Source: an uncultured Saprospiraceae bacterium (GTDB taxonomy: Bacteria > Bacteroidota > Bacteroidia > Chitinophagales > Saprospiraceae). Taken from it: a stretch of 35,221 nucleotides of DNA. The notes beneath the pieces are model-generated. The model did no database searches, was not told the DNA's origin, and saw only the letters and a list, made by a program, of their open reading frames with translations. Made by a program: the position numbers and the translations under genes. The stretch is from the NCBI GenBank assembly GCA_937929945.1, contig CALFUK010000091.1:1-35221 (forward strand). Reading direction: 5' to 3'. Shown one piece after another: positions 33,891-35,221 of this stretch (position 1 is its first letter; each line of letters starts with the position of its first letter).

Positions 33891-34142
33891 GTGAATTTAT
33901 CAGTACTCACACCAGATAAAGAATTATTCTCAGGCGGCATCGAGTCAGTCAAAGTACCTGGTATTACAGGTCAATTTGAGATTCTAAAAGGCCACGCGGC
34001 CATCGTATCTGCACTTGGTGCAGGTCCCATCAGAATTTTGACAACTGAAGGCAGCACTGTGAATTACGTCATCGAAAAGGGATTCATCGAAGTCCTGAAT
34101 GATGAGGTATCCCTTTTAGTACAGGGATTGACTGAGCAATAA
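33891..34142 (+). CDS. atpC: F-type ATP synthase epsilon subunit (short form)
   Basis: This 83-residue protein has only the N-terminal beta-sandwich of subunit epsilon: LSVLTPDKELFSGGIESVKV then PGITGQFEILKGHAAIVSAL. The C-terminal helical hairpin found in the 130-140 residue enzymes of other bacteria is absent, so the usual epsilon-mediated inhibition of ATP hydrolysis should not occur. It starts with GTG (33891), 3 bases after the atpD stop. The pair is co-transcribed and ends at the terminator at 34178-34208. Confidence 0.92.
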   Translation: MNLSVLTPDKELFSGGIESVKVPGITGQFEILKGHAAIVSALGAGPIRILTTEGSTVNYVIEKGFIEVLNDEVSLLVQGLTEQ

Positions 34143-34177
34143 AAAGCAACACTCAATCAGCATAAAACGAATACTAT

Positions 34178-34208
34178 AAAGCCTGTGATGAAAATCATAG
34201 GCTTTTTT
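34178..34208 (+). terminator. Intrinsic terminator of atpD-atpC
   Basis: AAAGCCTGTGAT (34178-34189), loop GAAA, and ATCATAGGCTTT (34194-34205) form a 12-bp stem with one G-T wobble, followed by T residues to 34208. It sits 36 bases after the atpC stop. The next 100 bases hold nothing recognisable. Confidence 0.85.
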
Positions 34209-34309
34209 AGTCTTGCGATTATTTTAGATTTACTGCTTTCATCTGATAATTATATGCGGAGTATGACCTCAGGGAATATTCCGTCATATATAGTGTTCTC
34301 TGCAGTACT

Positions 34310-35104
34310 TTATTCTACTAATTCATCACAAAAGTGAAATAAGAAAAGTAACAACCATTGAAATTGACTTTTTTGTAGGATTGAAACATTATATGTTTTT
34401 GATAGTGTCTTTGTCGAAATGATATCTCCAATATCTGCAATTGTGTACTTTGCTTTTTTAGTTGATGATGTTGGACTTATTGTAGCCCGAACCAAAGCGA
34501 TTGCAACCTCAAGCAAAGTATCTTTATTGCCTAAATATGTCCACCAATCTTCTCCAATTCTGATATTGACATCAACTGTTATTTTCTTTTTTGTAAATGA
34601 ACAATTCCAAACACCTTTTGGACTCCTTATAATGTTTTTTGCGGGTAGTTTTTCTTCAATGTTTCGTAGTATGTGCCAATCTTTTTTATTTGATTGTTTC
34701 TGAGTTCCATATAAAACTCCATATGTAAAATCTATGTAATTACAATTCGCGGTTTTAGCCCATTCTTCTGCATTGCCTATAATAGCATCAGCAAAATTTT
34801 CACTCATTTCGTCATTTAGACATCTTGGACCAGATTTAAGCGTTGCCAATTTTAAATTTGTTCCTGTTTTTTGCATGCCATCAAGTGCCGAATTGCTCGT
34901 ATGCATAGCACTTGGAACACCTTTCCATTTGTAAATTGGTAGAACAACTTCCTCTACCATTCTACCTGCAGATGTTTCCATAGAAGAAAATTCTTTTGCA
35001 GGCAATATATCCCCTTCTATCTGATATACTTGTGAATAACTATTCTTAAAAGAATGAATTAATAGAACATATGGACTTGTATTAACCCAAGTTGCGCAAA
35101 CGGC
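34310..35104 (-). pseudogene. 5'-truncated gene resembling a type II restriction endonuclease
   Basis: A 231-residue open frame exists from TTG 35005, but protein-like sequence continues in frame upstream: ATWVNTSPYVLLIHSFKNSY then SQVYQIEGDIL, running into PAKEFSSMETSAGRMVEEVV. It is cut by an in-frame stop at 35105-35107, with no ATG, GTG or TTG in between. The 5' end is therefore missing. ALDGMQKTG and LKLATLKSGPRCLNDEM resemble a PD-(D/E)xK nuclease core, where 'KSGP' is common in restriction enzymes; other blocks are VLYGTQKQSNKKDWHILRNI and IRIGEDWWTYLG. I do not assign a named family. The stretch is clearly AT-richer than its neighbours, suggesting horizontal acquisition. Expected partner methylase is not in the window. 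Confidence 0.5.
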
Positions 35105-35107
35105 CTA

Positions 35108-35221
35108 TATATCTGAGTCCAAAAGTTAAAATTTGTACTAAAAGAAGGTTTTTTAAGCCTTATTTGAGCTGTTTTTATGAACAAGCCCCCGTGATCAGGG
35201 CGTCGCTAAAGTTGAAATCAG
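35108..35221. other. Unassigned end segment, possible recombination junction
   Basis: The last 114 bases hold no protein-like frame. The homology of the truncated nuclease gene stops at about 35104, so an insertion or deletion junction may lie here. An imperfect GC dyad (CCCGTGATCAGGG, 35188-35200) is present; no transposon end is recognisable. Confidence 0.3.

Noticed and set aside
34310-35104. Truncated nuclease considered as part of a new defence island.
   Set aside because: No second defence gene is visible in the window, and the gene is broken; housekeeping genes flank it on the left.

Overview
The window looks like chromosomal DNA of a member of the Bacteroidota, probably a Saprospiraceae-like lineage (inference). 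The reasons are a secreted protein with a type B type IX secretion (T9SS) sorting domain, a PorV/PorQ-like outer-membrane protein next to a TonB-dependent receptor, a DUF4199 protein, atpD-atpC standing alone without the rest of the ATP synthase operon, and Bacteroidota-type promoter boxes (TAnnTTTG) before scpA and atpD. I see no rRNA, tRNA, CRISPR array or complete insertion sequence.

Layout. (1) 1-2258: 3' part of a large adhesin-like T9SS substrate. (2) 2326-3725: minus-strand set greA, HIT hydrolase, SRPBCC protein. (3) 3943-6146: two minus-strand membrane proteins of unknown role. (4) 6283-6507: a decayed HigA-type antitoxin gene. (5) 6503-15272: a tightly packed operon of TonB-dependent receptor, 1348-residue secreted protein and PorV-like barrel, probably one surface assembly. 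(6) 15371-17910: a conserved small gene with an odd start, a D-2-hydroxyacid dehydrogenase, a small membrane protein and a degenerate TrpF-like protein. (7) 17972-21270: plus-strand genes for an alkyltransferase-like DNA-binding protein, a sulfotransferase-like P-loop protein, a class IV aminotransferase and an FMN-dependent 2-hydroxyacid oxidase. (8) 21434-24627: a TetR remnant behind a perfect palindrome, a carboxymuconolactone decarboxylase-type protein, then carbonic anhydrase with a SulP transporter (bicarbonate/CO2 handling). (9) 24795-25881: a small exported protein divergent from a TetR regulator, with a perfect 12-bp inverted repeat between them. (10) 25892-30149: RluA-type pseudouridine synthase, PHP phosphoesterase, an unknown basic exported protein, and dapD. 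(11) 30248-34142: two Hsp20 chaperones divergent from scpA, then atpD-atpC. (12) 34310-35104: an AT-rich, 5'-truncated gene resembling a type II restriction endonuclease, cut off near a possible recombination point.

Most of the window is housekeeping. The parts that deserve attention are the three-gene surface operon, the sulfotransferase/aminotransferase pair (which I recall as one fused protein in plants), three decayed genes (HigA-like, TetR-like, restriction enzyme) suggesting turnover of accessory DNA, and several strong palindromes in promoter regions. I did not find a clearly new multi-gene defence or biosynthetic system; the three-gene surface operon is the nearest thing to an undescribed system.
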